This document shows positions 51,771 through 62,303 of a stretch of DNA of 64,000 nucleotides, one piece after another. Position 1 is the stretch's first letter, and every line of letters begins with the position of its first letter. Origin of the DNA: Pseudomonas sp. SORT22 (GTDB taxonomy: Bacteria > Pseudomonadota > Gammaproteobacteria > Pseudomonadales > Pseudomonadaceae); NCBI RefSeq assembly GCF_018417635.1, contig NZ_CP071007.1, positions 1,302,501 through 1,366,500 on the forward strand. Reading direction: 5' to 3'. A model generated the notes under the pieces. That model made no database searches, was not told where the DNA came from, and saw only the letters and a program-made list of their open reading frames with translations. The position numbers and the translations under genes were made by a program.

Positions 51771-52665
51771 TACCAACACTACCCGCTGCGGCTATGTCGC
51801 CATTGTCGGCCGCCCGAACGTCGGCAAGTCGACCCTGCTCAACCACATCCTCGGGCAAAAGCTCGCAATCACCTCGCGCAAGCCGCAGACCACCCGCCAC
51901 AACATGCTCGGGATCAAGACCGAAGGTGATGTGCAGGCGATCTACGTCGATACCCCGGGCATGCACAAGAGCAACGAAAAGGCGCTCAACCGTTACATGA
52001 ACAAGACCGCTTCGGCCGCCCTCAAGGACGTCGACGTGGTGATCTTCGTGGTTGACCGCACCAAGTGGACCGACGAAGACCAATTGGTGCTCGAGCGCGT
52101 GCAGTACGTGCAGGGCCCGGTGATCCTGGCGATCAACAAGACCGACCGGATCGAAGAGAAAGCCGACCTGATCCCGCACCTGCAATGGCTGCAGGAGCAA
52201 CTGCCGAACGCCGAAATCGTGCCGATCTCGGCCCAGCAGGGGCACAACCTCGAAGCACTGGAAGGGCTGATCGCCAAACACCTGCCGGAAAACGAGCACT
52301 TCTTCCCGGAAGACCAGATCACCGACCGCAGCAGCCGCTTCCTGGCCGCGGAACTGGTGCGCGAGAAGATCATGCGCCAACTCGGCGCCGAGCTGCCGTA
52401 CCAGATCACCGTCGAGATCGAAGAGTTCAAGCAGCAGGGCAAGATCCTGCACATCCATGCGCTGATCCTGGTCGAGCGTGACGGCCAGAAGAAGATCATC
52501 ATTGGCGACAAGGGCGAGCGGATCAAACGCATCGGCTCCGAGGCGCGCAAGGACATGGAAGTGCTGTTCGACGCCAAGGTCATGCTCAACCTCTGGGTCA
52601 AGGTCAAGGGTGGCTGGTCCGACGACGAGCGTGCCCTGCGCTCGCTGGGCTACGGCGACCTCTGA
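51763..52665 (+). CDS. era: GTPase Era
   Basis: A 300-residue GTPase that assists 30S ribosome maturation. G1 GRPNVGKS at residues 16-23, switch region [12 protein letters not shown]3 DTPGMH and G4 NKTD are all present. The C-terminal KH domain has [18 protein letters not shown] and [16 protein letters not shown]. The start overlaps the end of rnc by 8 bases (an ATG two codons upstream is also possible), so RNase III and Era are translationally coupled. Confidence 0.96.
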   Translation: MTDTNTTRCGYVAIVGRPNVGKSTLLNHILGQKLAITSRKPQTTRHNMLGIKTEGDVQAIYVDTPGMHKSNEKALNRYMNKTASAALKDVDVVIFVVDRTKWTDEDQLVLERVQYVQGPVILAINKTDRIEEKADLIPHLQWLQEQLPNAEIVPISAQQGHNLEALEGLIAKHLPENEHFFPEDQITDRSSRFLAAELVREKIMRQLGAELPYQITVEIEEFKQQGKILHIHALILVERDGQKKIIIGDKGERIKRIGSEARKDMEVLFDAKVMLNLWVKVKGGWSDDERALRSLGYGDL

Positions 52666-52722
52666 TCGCTCCAGGCCCGGTAGCGTCCGCCGCCGGGTCG
52701 AACCTTTTCTGAAGCGCCGCTC

Positions 52723-53406
52723 ATGGAACTGCCAGTTGGCCAACCGGCCTACGTGCTGCACAGCCGGGCCTACCGTGAAACCAGCGCGCTGGTGGATTTC
52801 CTCACCCCGCAAGGACGCCTGCGCGCGGTCATGCGCCGTGCCCGTGGCAAAGGCGGCAGCCAGGTGCGGCCGTTCGTCCCGCTTGAAGTCGAGTTTCGCG
52901 GCCGCGGCGAGCTGAAGAACGTCGGGCGTCTGGATAGCGTCGGTGTCGCTGCCTGGCTGCACGGCGATGCGCTGTTCAGCGGGCTGTACCTCAACGAGCT
53001 GCTGATTCGCCTGCTGCCGGCTGAAGACCCGCATCCGGTGGTATTCGAACACTATGCGGCGACCTTGCAGGCGCTGGCCGCCGGTCGCCCGCTGGAGCCG
53101 CTGCTGAGGGCGTTCGAGTGGCGCCTGCTGGACGAACTGGGTTATGCCTTCGCTCTCGATCACGACGTCAACGGCGATCCCCTTGCGGTCGATGGCCTGT
53201 ACCGCTTGCAGGTCGATGCCGGGCTCGAGCGCGTCTACCTGTTGCAGCCGGGGCTGTTCAACGGTGCCGAGCTATTGGCCATGGCTGAAGCCGCCTGGGA
53301 AATCCCCGGTGCTCTGGGCGCCGCCAAGCGCCTGATGCGCCAGGCCCTGGCCGTACACCTGGGCGGTCGGCCGCTGGTCAGTCGCGAACTGTTTCGCAAG
53401 CGCTGA
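52723..53406 (+). CDS. recO: DNA repair protein RecO
   Basis: A 227-residue recombination mediator that helps RecR load RecA onto SSB-coated gaps. The N-terminal OB-fold is visible ([31 protein letters not shown]), followed by a helical region ([26 protein letters not shown]). It lies 57 bases after era and precedes pdxJ, the standard order. Confidence 0.94.
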   Translation: MELPVGQPAYVLHSRAYRETSALVDFLTPQGRLRAVMRRARGKGGSQVRPFVPLEVEFRGRGELKNVGRLDSVGVAAWLHGDALFSGLYLNELLIRLLPAEDPHPVVFEHYAATLQALAAGRPLEPLLRAFEWRLLDELGYAFALDHDVNGDPLAVDGLYRLQVDAGLERVYLLQPGLFNGAELLAMAEAAWEIPGALGAAKRLMRQALAVHLGGRPLVSRELFRKR

Positions 53407-53451
53407 ACAACGTCGTATGCTGTGGGGCTCAATCTTCAGGAGAGCCTCTTC

Positions 53452-54195
53452 GTGACTCAAAGCAACCGCATGCTGCTCGGCGTGAACATCGACCACGTGG
53501 CGACCCTGCGCCAGGCGCGTGGTACCCGCTACCCGGACCCGGTCAAAGCCGCGCTGGACGCCGAAGAAGCCGGTGCCGATGGCATTACCGTGCACTTGCG
53601 CGAAGACCGCCGGCACATCCAGGAGCGTGACGTGCTGCTGCTCAAGGATGTGTTGCAGACGCGCATGAACTTCGAAATGGGCGTCACCGAAGAAATGATG
53701 GTGTTTGCCGAGCGCATTCGCCCGGCGCACATCTGCCTGGTTCCGGAAACCCGTCAGGAGCTGACCACCGAAGGCGGCCTGGACGTCGCCGGCCAGGAAG
53801 CACGGATCAAGGCTGCGGTTGAGCGCCTGTCGCGTCTGGGCGCGGAAGTGTCCTTGTTCATCGATGCTGACGAGCGCCAGATCGAAGCCTCGCGCCGTGT
53901 CGGTGCGCCGGCCATCGAGCTGCACACCGGCCGTTATGCCGATGCGCAAACCCCGAGCGAAGTGGCTGAAGAGCTCAAGCGCGTGGCCGACGGCGTAGCC
54001 TTTGGGCTCGGCCAGGGCCTGATCGTCAATGCCGGTCACGGCCTGCATTACCACAACGTTGAAGCGGTGGCGGCGATCAAGGGCATCAACGAACTGAACA
54101 TCGGCCATGCGCTGGTGGCCCATGCGCTGTTCGTTGGCTTCAAGTCGGCGGTAGCGGAGATGAAGGCGCTGATTCTGGCGGCCAGCCGGCACTGA
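53452..54195 (+). CDS. pdxJ: Pyridoxine 5'-phosphate synthase PdxJ
   Basis: A 247-residue TIM-barrel enzyme that condenses aminoacetone phosphate and deoxyxylulose phosphate to pyridoxine 5'-phosphate. Hallmarks: [22 protein letters not shown] at the N-terminus, [16 protein letters not shown], and [11 protein letters not shown] near the C-terminus. The start is the GTG at 53452, preceded by AGGAGAG at the usual distance. Confidence 0.95.
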   Translation: MTQSNRMLLGVNIDHVATLRQARGTRYPDPVKAALDAEEAGADGITVHLREDRRHIQERDVLLLKDVLQTRMNFEMGVTEEMMVFAERIRPAHICLVPETRQELTTEGGLDVAGQEARIKAAVERLSRLGAEVSLFIDADERQIEASRRVGAPAIELHTGRYADAQTPSEVAEELKRVADGVAFGLGQGLIVNAGHGLHYHNVEAVAAIKGINELNIGHALVAHALFVGFKSAVAEMKALILAASRH

Positions 54196-54203
54196 GATTG
54201 TCC

Positions 54204-54273
54204 GGGGCTGCTTTGCAGCCCATCGCCGGCAAGGCCAGCTCCCACAAAGTAAGCAACCCTGTGGGAGCCGGCC
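54204..54273. repeat. REP-type double hairpin between pdxJ and czcS
   Basis: Two stems: GGGCTGC/GCAGCCC (54205-54221), and CCAGCTCCCACA paired with TGTGGGAGCCGG (within 54232-54273). The wording CATCGCCGGCAAGGCCAGCTCC is the common Pseudomonas REP type, different from the GCGGGGCAAG type elsewhere in the window. It separates two converging genes. Confidence 0.82.
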
Positions 54274-54276
54274 CGA

Positions 54277-55668
54277 TCAGCCAACCTGATCGGCAAACAC
54301 CAGGCTAAACCGCGTCACCCCCTGCAGCTCGCTCTGCACCTCAACCCGCCCGCCATGCACCTGCATGATCGAGCGCACGATTGCCAGCCCCAGCCCGGTA
54401 CCGCCTTCCAGGCGCGAGCGCCCCGAGCCCACGCGGTAAAAGCGCTCGAACAGGTGCGGCAAATGCATCGCGGCAATACCGGGACCGCGATTTTCCACTG
54501 ATACCCACACCGAGCCGTCGCGGCGTTCAATCGCGATGTTGATCGGCTGGCCCTCATCGCCATGGCGAATCGCATTGCTGAGCAGATTCGACAGCGCCCG
54601 CTGCACCATCAAGCGATCACCCAGCACCGTGCCCCAGCCCTGTACGCGCAGGGCAATACCTTTTTGCTCGGCGTTGCATTCGAACAGTTCGCAAACCCGC
54701 TGCACCTCGTCGGCCAGCACCACCGGCTTGAGCGGCACCTGCGCCTGCGGCTGGCTGACTTGGGCGAGGAACAGCATGTCGTTGATGATGCGATTCAACC
54801 GGGTCAGCTCTTCGATGCTGTTTTCCAGCGCTTCACGGTATTGCTCGTTGGAGCGCTCGCGGGTCAGGGTGACCTGGGCCTTGCCCATCAGGTTGCCGAT
54901 GGGCGTGCGCAGTTCATGGGCAAGGTCGTCGGAAAACTGCGACAACCGCTGCACGCCGTCGTCCAGGCGGTCGAGCATGATGTTGATACCACCGGCCAGA
55001 TCGCCCAGTTCTTGCGGCAGGCCGGTTTCCGGCAGGCGGTGGCTGAGGGTTTGCGCCGAGACCTGTTCGGCCACCCGGCGAAAACGGCGCAATGGCAGCA
55101 GCCCGCGCTGGACCAGCTTCCAGGCGCCCAGGCCGATCAGCACCAGCAGCAGCGGCAAGGCCCACAGAGTCGAGCCCAGGTAGGCCTGGAGCAGGGCATG
55201 GTCGTCGGCACGATTGACCGTCAGCAGCACCCGCACCAGGGTGCCGTCCTGCAGGCGCATAAGCCGCGAGGCGGTGAGCAGGTGTTCGCCGTCCTGGTCG
55301 CGCCAGGGGCTGAAAGCCAGGTGCGGGCCGCTTTCGATCTGCAGCAAGGCGTTGGCTTCCAGGGCCGGGCCCAGAGTGAGCAGGGCTGAGTGACGGCCGG
55401 TCAGGGCAATGACGCTCAGGCTCAGGTTGTCGTGGCCCATGACCACATCCAGCAACGGATGCACCGGCGTGCCCAGGTCGGCGGCCTTGAGGTCAATCGT
55501 CAGGCTGTGTTCGATCTGCGCCATCTTGTTGGCCAGGTGCTTGCGTGCACGGCTGTCCAGCTCATGGTCGAGGGCAAATACCGCAAGGCATGCGAGCAGC
55601 AGCACCAGCGCCGCGCCCATCAGGCTGACGCTCAGGCCCAGGCGCAGCGACAGGCGCGCAGGTTTCAT
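54277..55668 (-). CDS. czcS: Heavy-metal sensor histidine kinase CzcS-like
   Basis: A 463-residue kinase of the heavy-metal (CusS/CzcS/CopS) group. Transmembrane helices at about residues 12-34 and 168-185 flank a periplasmic sensor region, then a HAMP domain and the kinase core: His251 ([13 protein letters not shown]), N-box ([15 protein letters not shown]) and G boxes ([26 protein letters not shown]). It presumably senses Zn/Cd/Co and phosphorylates the regulator whose stop overlaps its ATG (ATGA). Metal specificity is inferred from the adjacent Czc-type pump. Confidence 0.85.
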   Translation of the reverse strand: MKPARLSLRLGLSVSLMGAALVLLLACLAVFALDHELDSRARKHLANKMAQIEHSLTIDLKAADLGTPVHPLLDVVMGHDNLSLSVIALTGRHSALLTLGPALEANALLQIESGPHLAFSPWRDQDGEHLLTASRLMRLQDGTLVRVLLTVNRADDHALLQAYLGSTLWALPLLLVLIGLGAWKLVQRGLLPLRRFRRVAEQVSAQTLSHRLPETGLPQELGDLAGGINIMLDRLDDGVQRLSQFSDDLAHELRTPIGNLMGKAQVTLTRERSNEQYREALENSIEELTRLNRIINDMLFLAQVSQPQAQVPLKPVVLADEVQRVCELFECNAEQKGIALRVQGWGTVLGDRLMVQRALSNLLSNAIRHGDEGQPINIAIERRDGSVWVSVENRGPGIAAMHLPHLFERFYRVGSGRSRLEGGTGLGLAIVRSIMQVHGGRVEVQSELQGVTRFSLVFADQVG

Positions 55669-56339
55669 TCGCGGGCCTCAAGTACGTAGCCGACGCCGCG
55701 CAGGGTGTGGATCAGCTTGTTGTCGAAAGGATCGTCGATTTTCGCCCGCAGGCGGCGGATCGACACTTCCACCACGTTGGTGTCGCAATCGAAATTCATG
55801 TCCCAGACCAGCGAAATGATCTGTGTGCGCGACAGTACCTCGCCGCTCTGGCGCATCAGCAGGTGCAGCAGGGCGAACTCCTTGGCGGTCAGGTCGATGC
55901 GCTGGCCGCTGCGGTAGGCGCGGTGGCGGCTGGGGTCCAGCTCCAGGTCGGCGACCTTGAGGGTATTCGGTTGCAGGGCCTGGTCGTTGCGCCGCAACAG
56001 GCTGCGGATGCGCGCCAGCAGTTCGGGGAACTCGAAGGGCTTGAGCAGGTAATCGTCGGCGCCCAGGTCCAGGCCCTTGACCCGATCGGCCAGGCGGCCG
56101 TGGGCGGTGAGCATCATGATCCGCGTGCTGGACTCGGCGCGCAGGCGCTGCAGCACGGTCCAGCCATCGAGCTCGGGCAGGTTGACGTCGAGAATCACCA
56201 AGTCATAGGCCTGCTGGCGCGCCAGGTGCAGGCCGTCGGCGCCAGTGTGGGCGCAATCGACGATGTAGCCGTTTTCGCGCAGGCCCTGTTGCAGGTATTC
56301 GGCGGTGCGCAGTTCGTCCTCGACAATCAGTAGACGCAT
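55665..56339 (-). CDS. czcR: Heavy-metal response regulator CzcR-like
   Basis: A 224-residue OmpR-family regulator with Glu7-Asp8, phospho-acceptor Asp51 ([12 protein letters not shown]), conserved Thr in MLTA and Lys in LLKPFEF. The winged helix ends with [16 protein letters not shown], and [24 protein letters not shown] is typical of heavy-metal regulators (CzcR/CusR/CopR). It is divergent from czcCBA, with a palindromic site between. Whether it also represses the OprD porin at the far end is inference. Confidence 0.87.
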   Translation of the reverse strand: MRLLIVEDELRTAEYLQQGLRENGYIVDCAHTGADGLHLARQQAYDLVILDVNLPELDGWTVLQRLRAESSTRIMMLTAHGRLADRVKGLDLGADDYLLKPFEFPELLARIRSLLRRNDQALQPNTLKVADLELDPSRHRAYRSGQRIDLTAKEFALLHLLMRQSGEVLSRTQIISLVWDMNFDCDTNVVEVSIRRLRAKIDDPFDNKLIHTLRGVGYVLEARE

Positions 56340-56457
56340 GGGATGACTCGTTGGCAGTGAAAGGCGCTGATTCTCAACCCTGTAGTAACTGTAAGGTCAA
56401 GCGCTGGAGTGCATTGAGCGGCGGATACTAAGCCATCCGCGCCTGCGGTTTGCCTGG

Positions 56458-56473
56458 ATTACAGATTTGTAAT
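56458..56473. promoter_or_regulatory. Candidate CzcR/CopR-type operator
   Basis: ATTACA-GATT-TGTAAT, a perfect 6-base dyad with a 4-base spacer, in the czcR-czcC divergent region. Heavy-metal OmpR-type regulators of Pseudomonas bind sites with this ATTACA/TGTAAT form. It ends 70 bases before the czcC ATG. Confidence 0.65.
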
Positions 56474-56543
56474 ACTTGAGTCATCCTGGCGATAAACCCC
56501 GATTACTAGAGTGCGGGCTCCGATCACGGCGCAGGAGTCCGCC

Positions 56544-57797
56544 ATGTTTTGCACCCTGGAGCGGCCAGGCACAGGCCCTGGCCGACTATTGCTGGCCCTG
56601 TTGTTACTGGCCTTGCCGTCGCTGGCCCTGGCGCAGGAGCCCGTATTAACGCTGGAATCGGCGCTGCAGACGGCCCGTGACAACAACCCCGAGCTGGCTG
56701 CGGCGCGTTGGGGCATCGACATTGCCGAAGGCGAGCGGCGCCAGGCCGGTGTACTGCCCAACCCGCAACTGAGCTGGGAAGTGGAAGACACTCGCAAAGG
56801 CTCGCAGACCACCACCGTCGGTGTCAGCCAGCTGTTCGAGCTGGGCGGCAAACGAGGTGCACGCCTGGACGTTGCCGGCCGCGATGCCGAGCTGGCGGCG
56901 CTGGAACTGGAACGCCAGCGCAACGTGGTGCGGGCCGAGGTTATTGCTGCCTTCCAGGCCGCTGCCCAGGCCCAGGAAGGCTTGCAACTGGCCGAGCAGT
57001 CGTTGCGCCTGAGCGAGCGTGCGCTGCAAGTGGTGCAAGGCCGGGTCAGGGCCGGCAGCGCCTCGCCGGTCGAGGCTACCCGCGCCCAGGTGCAACTGTC
57101 AGAAGTGCGCCTGGAGCAGGGCCGCGCCGAGCAGGCGCTGACCGTTGCCTACCAGCAACTGGCCGCCGTCACTGGCGCTGCCAGGGTGCAGTTCAGCCGC
57201 GTTGACGGCGGCCTGCAGGCGAACAACGACATCCCCAGCCGCACACTGCTGCTCGATCGCCTGGAGCAGACGGCCGATTTGCGTCTGGCCCGCCTGCAGA
57301 TCGACCAGCGCGAAGCCGCCCTGGGCCTGGCCCGCAGCCAGCGTATTCCCGACCTGACGGTCAGCGTCGGCAGCCAGTACAGCGAAACCGACCGCGAGCG
57401 AATCAATGTGGTCGGGCTTTCGGTGCCGATTCCTTTGTTCGATCGCAATCAGGGCAATGTGCTGGCCGCTGCCCGGCGCGCCGACCAGGCCCGTGACCAG
57501 CGTAATGGCGCCGAACTGCGCCTGCGCAGCGAAGTGGTCCAGGCCCTGGCGCAGTGGAGCACGGCGGCCAGCGAGGTGCAGACCTTCGACCGCTCGATCC
57601 TGCCTTCGGCTCAGCAGGCGCTGGATGCCGCCACCCGCGGCTTCGAGCGCGGCAAGTTTGCCTTCCTCGATGTGCTCGACGCCCAACGCACCCTGGTGGC
57701 TGCGCGCCTGCAATACCTGCAGGCCCAGGCCCAGAGCAGCGAGGCACGGGTGCGCCTGGAACGGATCTTTGGCGACCTGAGCCTCGCCAGTCGCTGA
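56544..57797 (+). CDS. czcC: CzcC-type outer-membrane factor of HME-RND efflux
   Basis: A 417-residue TolC-family outer-membrane channel. A signal peptide (LLLALLLLALPSLALA) is followed by two outer-membrane-factor repeats rich in helical coiled-coil sequence (e.g. RQRNVVRAEVIAAFQAAAQAQEGL and FERGKFAFLDVLDAQRTLVAARLQYLQAQAQS). It provides the exit duct for the tripartite metal pump. The start at 56544 follows CAGGAG; a frame from 56511 is less likely. It is 37 bases upstream of czcB. Confidence 0.9.
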   Translation: MFCTLERPGTGPGRLLLALLLLALPSLALAQEPVLTLESALQTARDNNPELAAARWGIDIAEGERRQAGVLPNPQLSWEVEDTRKGSQTTTVGVSQLFELGGKRGARLDVAGRDAELAALELERQRNVVRAEVIAAFQAAAQAQEGLQLAEQSLRLSERALQVVQGRVRAGSASPVEATRAQVQLSEVRLEQGRAEQALTVAYQQLAAVTGAARVQFSRVDGGLQANNDIPSRTLLLDRLEQTADLRLARLQIDQREAALGLARSQRIPDLTVSVGSQYSETDRERINVVGLSVPIPLFDRNQGNVLAAARRADQARDQRNGAELRLRSEVVQALAQWSTAASEVQTFDRSILPSAQQALDAATRGFERGKFAFLDVLDAQRTLVAARLQYLQAQAQSSEARVRLERIFGDLSLASR

Positions 57798-57834
57798 TCG
57801 CGACCATCACCCGACACTTTGCTGAGGAACCTGC

Positions 57835-59049
57835 ATGAACAACAAGTCCATCACGCTGCTGGTCGCGGCCCTGCTGCTCGGCCTGGGCCTGGGCGTGCTG
57901 CTGGCGCGCCAGGGCGGCCCGGTTGCCGCCGCTCCTGCCGCCGCCCATGCCCATGCCGAAGGCGATCATGAGGAAGAAGAACATGGCCAAGCAGAAAAAG
58001 CCGAAGAAGGTCATGAAGAGGAGGGCGCGCTGACCCTAAGCCAAGAGCAGATAGATCTCGCCGGTATCGAGCTGGCAACCGTCGGCCCGCGCCAACTGCA
58101 GCGCAGCCTGTCCCTGCCCGGCGAGATCCGTTTCGACGAAGACCGCACCGCGCACCTGGTGCCGCGCGCAGCCGGGGTGGTCGAGTCGGTCGCCGTGGTG
58201 CTCGGCCAGCAGGTCAAGGCCGGCGATCTGCTGGCGGTGATCGCCAGCCCGCAGATCTCCGAGCAACGCAGTGAGCTGGCTGCCAGCCAGCGCCGCCTGG
58301 AACTGGCGCGCAGCAGCTACCAGCGCGAGAAGGACCTGTGGCAAGAGGGGATTTCCGCCGAGCAGGATTACCAGCAGGCCCGCCAGGCCCTGCAAGAGGC
58401 AGAAATCGCCCAGGCCAATGCCCGGCAGAAGATCAGCGCCCTGAGCGGCAGTGTGGTGCTGGCCGGCGGCAACCGCTATGAGCTGCGCGCACCGTTTGCC
58501 GGGCAAATCGTCGAGAAACACTTGGTGCCGGGCGAGGTGGTCAACGAAACCAGCGCCGCCTTCACCCTTTCGGACCTGTCGCGGGTCTGGGCGACTTTCG
58601 GCGTGGCGCCCCGTGACCTGCCCAAGGTGCGCGCCGGCATGCCGGTGACCATCGTTGCCAGCGAGCTGGGCCAGCAGGTGAGTGGCACGGTTACTCATGT
58701 CGGCAGCCTGCTCGGCGAACAGACCCGTACCGCTGCGGTGCGCGTCACCCTCGACAATCCGCAAGGGGCCTGGCGCCCGGGCCTGTTCGTTGCCGTGCAG
58801 GTGCCGACCGAGCAGTATGCCGCCGCCCTCAGCGTACCGGACCAAGCCCTGCAGACCCTGGAAGAAAAGCCCACGGTGTTCGTGCGCACTGCCGAAGGCT
58901 TTATCGCCCAGGCGGTTGAGCCGGGCGCCAGTGCCAACGGTTTCGTCGAGATTCGCAAGGGCCTGCAAGCCGGCCAGCAAGTAGCGGCGCAGGGCAGCTT
59001 CATCCTCAAGTCGGAGCTGGGCAAGGCCAGCGCCGAACACGCCCACTGA
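57835..59049 (+). CDS. czcB: CzcB-type periplasmic adaptor
   Basis: A 404-residue membrane-fusion protein. An N-terminal anchor helix is followed by a His/Glu-rich stretch (residues about 38-63, with HAHAEGDHEEEEHGQ), a likely metal-binding region. Barrel-sandwich, coiled-coil hairpin (QRSELAASQRRLELARSSYQREKDL) and beta-barrel domains follow in order. It links the RND pump to the outer-membrane channel and may feed metal ions to it. It ends 13 bases before czcA. Confidence 0.92.
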   Translation: MNNKSITLLVAALLLGLGLGVLLARQGGPVAAAPAAAHAHAEGDHEEEEHGQAEKAEEGHEEEGALTLSQEQIDLAGIELATVGPRQLQRSLSLPGEIRFDEDRTAHLVPRAAGVVESVAVVLGQQVKAGDLLAVIASPQISEQRSELAASQRRLELARSSYQREKDLWQEGISAEQDYQQARQALQEAEIAQANARQKISALSGSVVLAGGNRYELRAPFAGQIVEKHLVPGEVVNETSAAFTLSDLSRVWATFGVAPRDLPKVRAGMPVTIVASELGQQVSGTVTHVGSLLGEQTRTAAVRVTLDNPQGAWRPGLFVAVQVPTEQYAAALSVPDQALQTLEEKPTVFVRTAEGFIAQAVEPGASANGFVEIRKGLQAGQQVAAQGSFILKSELGKASAEHAH

Positions 59050-59062
59050 CCGGGAAGCTCAC

Positions 59063-62000
59063 ATGTTCGAACGCCTCATACAATTTGCCATCGAACAGCG
59101 CCTGATGGTGCTGCTGGCGGTGCTGCTGATGGCTGGGCTTGGGGTTGCCAGCTACCAGAAGCTGCCGATCGACGCCGTGCCGGACATCACCAACGTCCAG
59201 GTGCAGATCAACACCCAGGCCGCGGGCTTTTCGCCGCTGGAAACCGAGCAACGCATTACCTTCGCCATCGAAACCGCCATGGCCGGCTTGCCGGGGCTGG
59301 AACAGACCCGTTCGCTGTCGCGTTCGGGCCTGTCGCAGGTGACGGTGATTTTCGAAGAAGGCACCGACCTGTTCTTTGCCCGGCAACTGGTCAACGAGCG
59401 CCTGCAGCAGGCACGTGAACAATTGCCCGAAGGCGTTGAAGCGGCCATGGGGCCGATCTCCACCGGCCTTGGCGAGATTTTCCTGTGGACCGTCGAAGCG
59501 GCTGACGATGCGCGCAAGGCCGATGGCAGCCCGTACACGCCGACCGACCTGCGCGAGATCCAGGACTGGATCATCAAGCCGCAACTGCGCAACGTGCGCG
59601 GGGTGGCGGAGATCAACACCATCGGCGGTTTCGCCAAGGAATACCAGATTGCCCCAGACCCAAAACGGCTGGCGTCCTACAAGCTGACCCTGGGCGACCT
59701 GCTCACCGCCCTTGAACGCAACAACGCCAACGTCGGCGCCGGCTATATCGAGCGCCGTGGCGAGCAGTTGCTGATCCGCGCGCCGGGGCAACTGGCCGGT
59801 CTCGATGACATTGCCAATATCGTCCTGGCCAACGTCGACGGCACGCCGATCCGCGTGCGCAACGTCGCCGAAGTCGGTATCGGCCGTGAGCTGCGCAGCG
59901 GCGCGGCGACCGAGAACGGCCGCGAAGTGGTGCTGGGCACGGTGTTCATGCTGATCGGCGAGAACAGCCGCACGGTGTCCCAGGCGGTGGCGCAAAAGCT
60001 GGTGGAGATCAACCGCTCGCTGCCGCAAGGGGTGAGTGCGGTCACCGTCTACGACCGCACCAACCTGGTCGACAAGGCCATTGCCACGGTGAAGAAGAAC
60101 CTCATCGAAGGCGCGATCCTGGTCATCGTCATTCTATTCCTGTTCCTCGGTAACATCCGTGCGGCGCTGATCACCGCCATGGTCATCCCGTTGTCGATGC
60201 TGTTCACCTTCACCGGCATGTTCAGCAACAAGGTCAGTGCCAACCTGATGAGCCTGGGCGCGCTGGACTTCGGCATCATCGTCGATGGCGCCGTGGTGAT
60301 CGTTGAAAACGCGATCAGGCGACTGGCCCATGCCCAGCAGCATCATGGCCGCCTGCTGACCCGCTCCGAGCGCTTGCACGAAGTCTTCAATGCCGCCCGC
60401 GAAGCGCGCCGGCCGCTGATTTTCGGCCAGTTGATCATCATGGTGGTGTACCTGCCGATCTTTGCCCTGAGCGGCGTCGAGGGCAAGATGTTCCACCCGA
60501 TGGCCTTCACCGTGGTCATCGCCTTGCTCGGCGCCATGCTGCTGTCGGTGACCTTCGTGCCGGCGGCCATCGCCCTGTTCGTCACCGGCAAGGTCAAGGA
60601 AGACGAAAACCTGCTGATGCGCAGCGCCAAGCGTGGTTATGCGCCGTTGCTCAAATGGGTCATGGGCCATCGCCCGCTGGCGTTCTCCCTCGCGGCGATT
60701 ACCGTGTTGCTTTCGGGCGTGCTGGCCAGCCGCATGGGCAGCGAGTTCGTGCCGAGCCTGAGCGAGGGCGACTTTGCCCTGCAGGCCCTGCGCGTGCCGG
60801 GCACCAGCCTGAGCCAGTCGGTGCAGTTGCAGCAGCGCCTGGAGCAAAGCGTGCTCAGCCAGGTGCCGGAGGTAGAGCGGGTGTTTGCCCGCACCGGTAC
60901 CGCCGAAATCGCCTCGGACCCGATGCCGCCGAATATTTCCGACAGCTATGTGATGCTCAAGCCACAAGAGCAATGGCCCGATCCGGGCAAGAGCCGCGAG
61001 CAACTGATCGCCGATATCCAGCGTGCCAGCGCGCGGGTGCCGGGCAGCAACTATGAACTGTCGCAGCCGATCCAGTTGCGCTTCAACGAGCTGATTTCCG
61101 GGGTGCGCAGTGATGTCGCGGTGAAGGTGTTTGGCGACGACATGGCGGTGCTCAACAGCACTGCGGCGAAGATCGCCAGTACCTTGCAGGCGGTGCCGGG
61201 CGCCTCGGAAGTGAAGGTCGAGCAGACCTCGGGGCTGCCGGTGCTGACCATCGACGTCGACCGCGACAAAGCCGCGCGCTATGGCCTCAACGTCGGCGAT
61301 GTGCAGGACACCATCGCCGTGGCCGTCGGCGGCCGCCAGGCCGGGACCTTGTATGAAGGCGATCGGCGTTTCGACATGGTGGTGCGTTTGTCCGACACCC
61401 TGCGTACCGATATCGACGGCCTGTCGCAGTTGTTGATACCGGTGCCGGCCAGCAGCGGCAGTGGCGGCCAGATCGGTTTTATCACCCTTGGCGATGTCGC
61501 CAGCCTTGAGCTGGTGCAAGGCCCCAACCAGGTCAGCCGTGAAGATGGCAAGCGCCTGGTGGTGGTCAGCGCCAACGTGCGCGGTCGCGATATCGGCTCG
61601 TTCGTCGACGAGGCGGCGGCGCGCATCGACAGCCAGGTGAGCATTCCGGCCGGTTACTGGACCCGCTGGGGCGGTCAGTTCGAGCAGTTGCAGTCTGCTG
61701 CTCAGCGCCTGCAAGTGGTGGTGCCGGTGGCGTTGCTGCTGGTGTTCGGCCTGTTGTTCATGATGTTCAACAACCTCAAGGACGGGCTGCTGGTGTTCAC
61801 CGGCATTCCGTTTGCCCTGACCGGCGGGGTGGTTGCCCTGTGGCTGCGGGATATCCCCCTGTCGATCTCGGCGGGCGTGGGCTTTATTGCCCTGTCTGGG
61901 GTCGCGGTGCTCAACGGCCTGGTGATGATTGCCTTTATCCGCGGCCTGCGCGAGCAAGGTCGTTCGCTGCACCAGGCGATCGACGAAGGCGCACTGACGC

Positions 62001-62227
62001 GTTTGCGCCCGGTGCTGATGACTGCCCTGGTGGCATCCCTGGGCTTTATTCCCATGGCCCTGGCCACCGGCACCGGTGCTGAAGTGCAGCGACCGCTGGC
62101 CACTGTGGTGATCGGCGGCATTCTCTCGTCGACGGCGCTGACCCTGCTGGTACTGCCGGCGTTGTATTACTGGGCGCACCGCAAGGATGAAGAGCAGGAG
62201 GTCGCATCCGAGGTGACGAAACTGTAA
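59063..62227 (+). CDS. czcA: CzcA-type heavy-metal RND efflux pump
   Basis: A 1054-residue inner-membrane proton/metal antiporter with the 12-helix RND layout: helix 1 at the N-terminus (LMVLLAVLLMAGLGVASY), two large periplasmic loops, helices 2-6 near residues 345-560 and 8-12 at the C-terminus. The helix 4 motif DFGIIVDGAVVIVEN places Asp402, Asp408 and Glu415 at the positions of the proton-relay residues in CzcA. That motif defines the divalent-cation (Zn/Co/Cd) branch rather than the Cu/Ag branch. PSLSEGDFALQALRVPGTS and DVQDTIAVAVGGRQAGTLYEGDRRFD are further HME-RND marks. Confidence 0.95.
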   Translation: MFERLIQFAIEQRLMVLLAVLLMAGLGVASYQKLPIDAVPDITNVQVQINTQAAGFSPLETEQRITFAIETAMAGLPGLEQTRSLSRSGLSQVTVIFEEGTDLFFARQLVNERLQQAREQLPEGVEAAMGPISTGLGEIFLWTVEAADDARKADGSPYTPTDLREIQDWIIKPQLRNVRGVAEINTIGGFAKEYQIAPDPKRLASYKLTLGDLLTALERNNANVGAGYIERRGEQLLIRAPGQLAGLDDIANIVLANVDGTPIRVRNVAEVGIGRELRSGAATENGREVVLGTVFMLIGENSRTVSQAVAQKLVEINRSLPQGVSAVTVYDRTNLVDKAIATVKKNLIEGAILVIVILFLFLGNIRAALITAMVIPLSMLFTFTGMFSNKVSANLMSLGALDFGIIVDGAVVIVENAIRRLAHAQQHHGRLLTRSERLHEVFNAAREARRPLIFGQLIIMVVYLPIFALSGVEGKMFHPMAFTVVIALLGAMLLSVTFVPAAIALFVTGKVKEDENLLMRSAKRGYAPLLKWVMGHRPLAFSLAAITVLLSGVLASRMGSEFVPSLSEGDFALQALRVPGTSLSQSVQLQQRLEQSVLSQVPEVERVFARTGTAEIASDPMPPNISDSYVMLKPQEQWPDPGKSREQLIADIQRASARVPGSNYELSQPIQLRFNELISGVRSDVAVKVFGDDMAVLNSTAAKIASTLQAVPGASEVKVEQTSGLPVLTIDVDRDKAARYGLNVGDVQDTIAVAVGGRQAGTLYEGDRRFDMVVRLSDTLRTDIDGLSQLLIPVPASSGSGGQIGFITLGDVASLELVQGPNQVSREDGKRLVVVSANVRGRDIGSFVDEAAARIDSQVSIPAGYWTRWGGQFEQLQSAAQRLQVVVPVALLLVFGLLFMMFNNLKDGLLVFTGIPFALTGGVVALWLRDIPLSISAGVGFIALSGVAVLNGLVMIAFIRGLREQGRSLHQAIDEGALTRLRPVLMTALVASLGFIPMALATGTGAEVQRPLATVVIGGILSSTALTLLVLPALYYWAHRKDEEQEVASEVTKL

Positions 62228-62264
62228 TTCGCCGCTCATCTTCGGGTTATTCAGCCCTTGTCAG

Positions 62265-62303
62265 GATACCCAAGGCGCCCGCATTGCGGGCGCCTTGGGT
62301 ATC
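62265..62303. terminator. Perfect 18-base hairpin between czcA and the OprD porin
   Basis: GATACCCAAGGCGCCCGC (62265-62282) and its exact complement (62286-62303) enclose only ATT. There is no T-run after it. It may terminate czcCBA transcription or shape the leader of the porin gene, whose ATG is 25 bases downstream. Confidence 0.75.

Noticed and set aside
60134..62239. Long antisense frame (701 codons) over czcA
   Set aside because: czcA is unambiguous, and the antisense product is a His/Gln/Ala-rich artefact.
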